In this document: positions 14,600-16,777 of the stretch, one piece after another
How positions within the stretch are numbered: the stretch's first letter is position 1
How the letters are laid out: each line of letters begins with the position of its first letter
NCBI GenBank assembly: GCA_009908925.1
Contig: JAAAOH010000152.1
Location: forward strand, 1-16,777
DNA from: Spirochaetota bacterium
Lineage (GTDB): Bacteria > Spirochaetota > Spirochaetia > DSM-27196 > PWMO01
Length of the DNA stretch: 16,777 bases
Direction: 5' to 3'
Program-made: the position numbers and the translations under genes
The notes under the pieces: generated by a model
Database searches by the model: none
What the model was told of the DNA's origin: nothing
Seen by the model: the letters and a program-made list of their open reading frames with translations, nothing else

Positions 14600-15753
14600 C
14601 CGTGAATAGAAAAGCCCGTCTCATACAGTTTGGATTTCTGCTCGTCTTCGTCGTGATCTCGTCACAGTCGGTACGTGGCGCAGATATCCTCGTGCCCCGC
14701 TTCGAGTTACTCACCCGCGGCTATCCTTCGGGCGGATCCCTGCTGCTTGCTACCCGCGCCGACATCGATCTGGCCGTGGAAGGCGGCTACAAGTTCGGCG
14801 GTGGTGTGGGATTCTCCATAAGCGATCCCGTACTCGAGGACAGCCGGGACACCGGCCTGGCGAGCCCTGCGGACGTGGAGGCTGAGCTCGAACGCTACCT
14901 CGCGCTCACCTACGCCGAAGCTACGGTGCGGTCGCTCTTTGACGCGCCCCTTTCGATGACCTACTTTGTCGGGACCACGGACACCTTCGCCTCCGGCGAC
15001 GATTTCCCCGAGTTGTTCGGAACGGGTCAATTCGCGACCTTCTATCGCGGCGCACTCTACTCCTACGATAGCACGATCTACGACGGACTGTATGAGGTCG
15101 CCGGGACCGGTGTCGAGTTCGCCACCGATCCGCTCGGCGACGCCGTCGCACTGTCCGCCTACACATACCAGGACCTGCGTTTCGAACCAGGCGTCTACAG
15201 CTCCGATGTCCGGGCGCGCTTCAACACCCGACAGGTGAAAGCAGAGCTCTTCGCCGGCGCAACCTACCCCATCGCCGAAGGTGGCCTCTACCGCGGTGGG
15301 GTCATGGCTTTCTTCGACACCGGTACCGCCGGGCAGTTCTTTGCCCAGTTGGGATTACCCCAGTGGGATCCGTGGTCAGGGGACCAGATCACGCTCGACG
15401 ATTTCTACTTCCTTTTCGAGCCTCGCGTGAAGCTCGACCTCTTCTCCGTCATCCTGACCCTGTTCTGGCGACCCGAGTACTACAACCACGCTCTCACCGG
15501 TGACACGGGGGCCCTGGACTCGAATATTCGTTTTCAGATCGGCGACTACCAGAAAACGAGGGTACGCGGGGGTATCGAGACCGGCCTCCACTACCGACCC
15601 GAAGCGGACGAGAACCTCGAGGTCGACGCGTCACCATTCATCTCCGTGACGACCGCCGGCGTCGTGTGGGACTTCATGATCCGGGCCACACTGTATCCAT
15701 ATGAGTATGAAGAATCATTCGAGGGTTATCTTGGCATTCGCACAGCCTTCTAA
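14596..15753 (+). CDS. predicted outer-membrane beta-barrel protein, function unknown
   Basis: 385 residues. The N-terminus is a classical signal peptide: basic NRKAR, hydrophobic core IQFGFLLVFVVIS, likely cleavage after SVRGA (about residue 29). The mature part is rich in alternating polar/hydrophobic stretches and aromatic residues (KFGGGVGFSI, MTYFVGTTDTF, KAELFAGATYPIA, LTLFWRPEYYNHA, FMIRATLYPY) and ends in a terminal Phe (YLGIRTAF). Together these indicate a beta-barrel inserted in the outer membrane. I do not recognise the family. The start is uncertain: GTG 14596 and GTG 14602 are both possible, with GAGGTGA at 14593-14599 too close to either to be ideal. It is divergent from cheA and overlaps the next envelope gene, so the two are probably co-expressed. 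Confidence 0.75.
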   Translation: MTVNRKARLIQFGFLLVFVVISSQSVRGADILVPRFELLTRGYPSGGSLLLATRADIDLAVEGGYKFGGGVGFSISDPVLEDSRDTGLASPADVEAELERYLALTYAEATVRSLFDAPLSMTYFVGTTDTFASGDDFPELFGTGQFATFYRGALYSYDSTIYDGLYEVAGTGVEFATDPLGDAVALSAYTYQDLRFEPGVYSSDVRARFNTRQVKAELFAGATYPIAEGGLYRGGVMAFFDTGTAGQFFAQLGLPQWDPWSGDQITLDDFYFLFEPRVKLDLFSVILTLFWRPEYYNHALTGDTGALDSNIRFQIGDYQKTRVRGGIETGLHYRPEADENLEVDASPFISVTTAGVVWDFMIRATLYPYEYEESFEGYLGIRTAF

Positions 15754-16639
15754 GCATTCCCGCAGTCGCGGCCTCCGGGCGCCGGCACGCACGGCCTTTA
15801 TCATCACCATGATCCTTGCGGCGGCGAACGTCACCGCTCTTGAGATCGATGCTGAGGGCACATTCGGAAATCTCGGTTTCGTGGACGACCGTGAAGTCAG
15901 CGATGCCGACCTCGGCTCTGCTTCGTACCTCTGGGACGCTCGGCTCGCGCTCAGCGGTGCCGTTCTCGACGGGTTTCGCCTTACCGGCGCGTATGAACGC
16001 GACAGCGTGCTTCGGGACACACTTACGATGACCCTGGGATACTCAGGACAAATCATGAGCGTATCCGCAGGTCCCTTCCTCGGATTCCTGCCGGACTCGG
16101 ACAACCCGTACCTCCTCAAACCCGGGCTCTCCGCGCAGCTTCGCGCCGAACTATGGGAAACGGGCTTCCTGTCCCTCGAAACGGACGTTACCCTCGATCC
16201 CCAGTTGAGTACGAGCTCAACCGACTTCAGGCAGTTTCGGATCACCCCGCGAGCCGGCATATACCTGCCGAACATCATCACCTCGCTCGAGTTCGACCGC
16301 TCGACGCTCTTCTACACCGACGGCACCGACACGACCATTGATCGCCGAAGCGAATATGCCCTTGCAAATGAAATTTTCCAGAAAGCGATCCCCTACCGCA
16401 TCCTGCTTCGGTTCGCATATCGTTCACAGCTCAAACGCTTCGCTGACGGAACCAAGCACGCCCTCGGCGCCGCACTGTTTACCCCAGGTGTCACCTACGC
16501 CCCGTCAGAAACCGTCACCCTCCGAGCCCAGCTCGAGAACGGGATTTACGTGTTCGGGCGAGAAGAGCTTGTAGGCGAAATCGAGAGTGATCGGTATTTT
16601 TTTCGGGCTACGATGGGAATGACAATCCAGCTCCCCTGA
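15701..16639 (+). CDS. second predicted exported beta-barrel-like envelope protein, function unknown
   Basis: Up to 312 residues. A basic region (HSRSRGLRAPART) and a hydrophobic core (AFIITMILAAANVTA) form a signal peptide, with cleavage likely after VTA near residue 46. The mature chain has repeated amphipathic strands (ARLALSGAVLDGFRLTGAYE, LTMTLGYSGQIMSVSAGPF, GFLSLETDVTLDP, FFRATMGMTIQLP), suggesting an outer-membrane barrel of about 265 residues. No family is recognised. The start is ambiguous. ATG 15701 or 15707 has no ribosome site and gives an unusually long n-region. TTG 15731 has GAGGG 5 nt upstream and gives a signal peptide of ordinary length. Depending on this choice it overlaps the preceding gene by 53 or 23 nt, so the two form a pair. 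They share no obvious sequence identity beyond barrel character. Confidence 0.7.
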   Translation: MSMKNHSRVILAFAQPSKHSRSRGLRAPARTAFIITMILAAANVTALEIDAEGTFGNLGFVDDREVSDADLGSASYLWDARLALSGAVLDGFRLTGAYERDSVLRDTLTMTLGYSGQIMSVSAGPFLGFLPDSDNPYLLKPGLSAQLRAELWETGFLSLETDVTLDPQLSTSSTDFRQFRITPRAGIYLPNIITSLEFDRSTLFYTDGTDTTIDRRSEYALANEIFQKAIPYRILLRFAYRSQLKRFADGTKHALGAALFTPGVTYAPSETVTLRAQLENGIYVFGREELVGEIESDRYFFRATMGMTIQLP

Positions 16640-16689
16640 AGTATATAGCAGCGTGTGGGTACAATCAGCAGAAGAGAATCGGGCGTAAG

Positions 16690-16750
16690 GAGATGTGAGC
16701 GGCGCTCCCGTGCAGACGAACTTCTGCACGCGTGAGGCCGCCACATTTTC
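16690..16750 (+). terminator. long hairpin with U-rich 3' flank: terminator or 5' attenuator
   Basis: GTGAGCGGC (16695-16703) pairs with GCCGCCAC (16737-16744), leaving one bulged A. Nested inside, CGTGCAGA (16710-16717) pairs perfectly with TCTGCACG (16723-16730) around a five-base loop, and CTC/GAG can pair between the two helices. The outer helix may extend through GGAGAT with ATTTTC. ATTTTCTCTT follows the stem at 16745. It could end the two-gene envelope transcript or act in the leader of the gene beginning at 16766. The T-run is interrupted, so terminator strength is uncertain. A -10-like TACAAT lies upstream at 16660-16665 without a clear -35. Confidence 0.5.
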
Positions 16751-16765
16751 TCTTCGAGGAGGCTC

Positions 16766-16777
16766 ATGCCTATGCCC
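16766..16777 (+). CDS. first codons of a gene running off the right edge
   Basis: ATG CCT ATG CCC follows a perfect AGGAGG at 16757-16762. Spacing to the first ATG (16766) is 3 nt and to the second (16772) 9 nt, so the second is the better start. Only two to four codons are visible; the product cannot be guessed. The strong ribosome site directly after a long hairpin suggests that the hairpin belongs to this gene's leader or ends the previous transcript. Confidence 0.4.

Noticed and set aside
16695..16777. GTG-initiated frame through the right-edge hairpin
   Set aside because: Open to the window end, but GTG is only 2 nt from the TAAGGAG and the strong hairpin explains the sequence better; the AGGAGG-ATG at 16766-16774 is the more likely gene start.

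Overview
The window looks like chromosomal DNA of a free-living, GC-rich spirochaete (Spirochaetales/Spirochaetaceae-like). This is inferred from gene content and order. The strongest marker is a cheA - cheW/cheR-like fusion - cheX - cheY cluster, an arrangement typical of spirochaetes. A 152-residue membrane protein carrying a WARDLRR motif, of a kind I associate with spirochaetes, agrees. De novo vitamin B6 synthesis (pdxST) and carotenoid-type genes fit an environmental rather than a host-dependent lifestyle. I cannot name the genus. Genes are tightly packed: most same-strand neighbours overlap by 1-26 nt. I see no insertion sequence, integrase, phage gene or CRISPR array.

Layout. 1-1067 (minus): a small cysteine-rich protein followed by glutamate racemase MurI, which runs off the left edge. 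1147-2372 (plus): a pentapeptide-repeat protein with an N-terminal Cys/His finger, overlapping a metallo-beta-lactamase-fold protein that has lost most of its metal ligands. 2356-4465 (minus): a coupled operon read as yggS (PLP homeostasis), a small two-TM protein, and an RluD-like pseudouridine synthase. 4583-6126 (plus): pdxS and pdxT, the two subunits of PLP synthase, divergent from yggS and behind a good sigma70-type promoter. 6190-9404 (minus): an ANKH/MATE-like membrane transporter, a phytoene synthase-like CrtB and a geranylgeranyl-diphosphate-synthase-like enzyme, with overlapping reading frames. 9451-9583 (minus): tRNA-Val(GAC) and its intrinsic terminator. 9603-14489 (minus): cheY, cheX, cheW-cheR-like and cheA, transcribed from cheA towards the tRNA. 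14596-16639 (plus): two exported beta-barrel-like envelope proteins of unknown function, followed by a strong hairpin and the first codons of another gene at the right edge.

How the genes fit together. Two functional blocks stand out. The first is vitamin B6: PdxS/PdxT make PLP and YggS buffers it, from divergent promoters about 120 bp apart. The second is chemotaxis: CheA is the kinase, the CheW-CheR-like protein an array adaptor, CheY the response regulator and CheX the CheY-P phosphatase. The chemotaxis operon seems to run directly into tRNA-Val and end at the terminator beyond it. The least conventional items are the degenerate metallo-beta-lactamase protein with its zinc-finger/pentapeptide partner, the transporter fused by overlap to carotenoid genes, and the structured RNA ahead of the gene at the right edge. 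None of these proves a new system from sequence alone.
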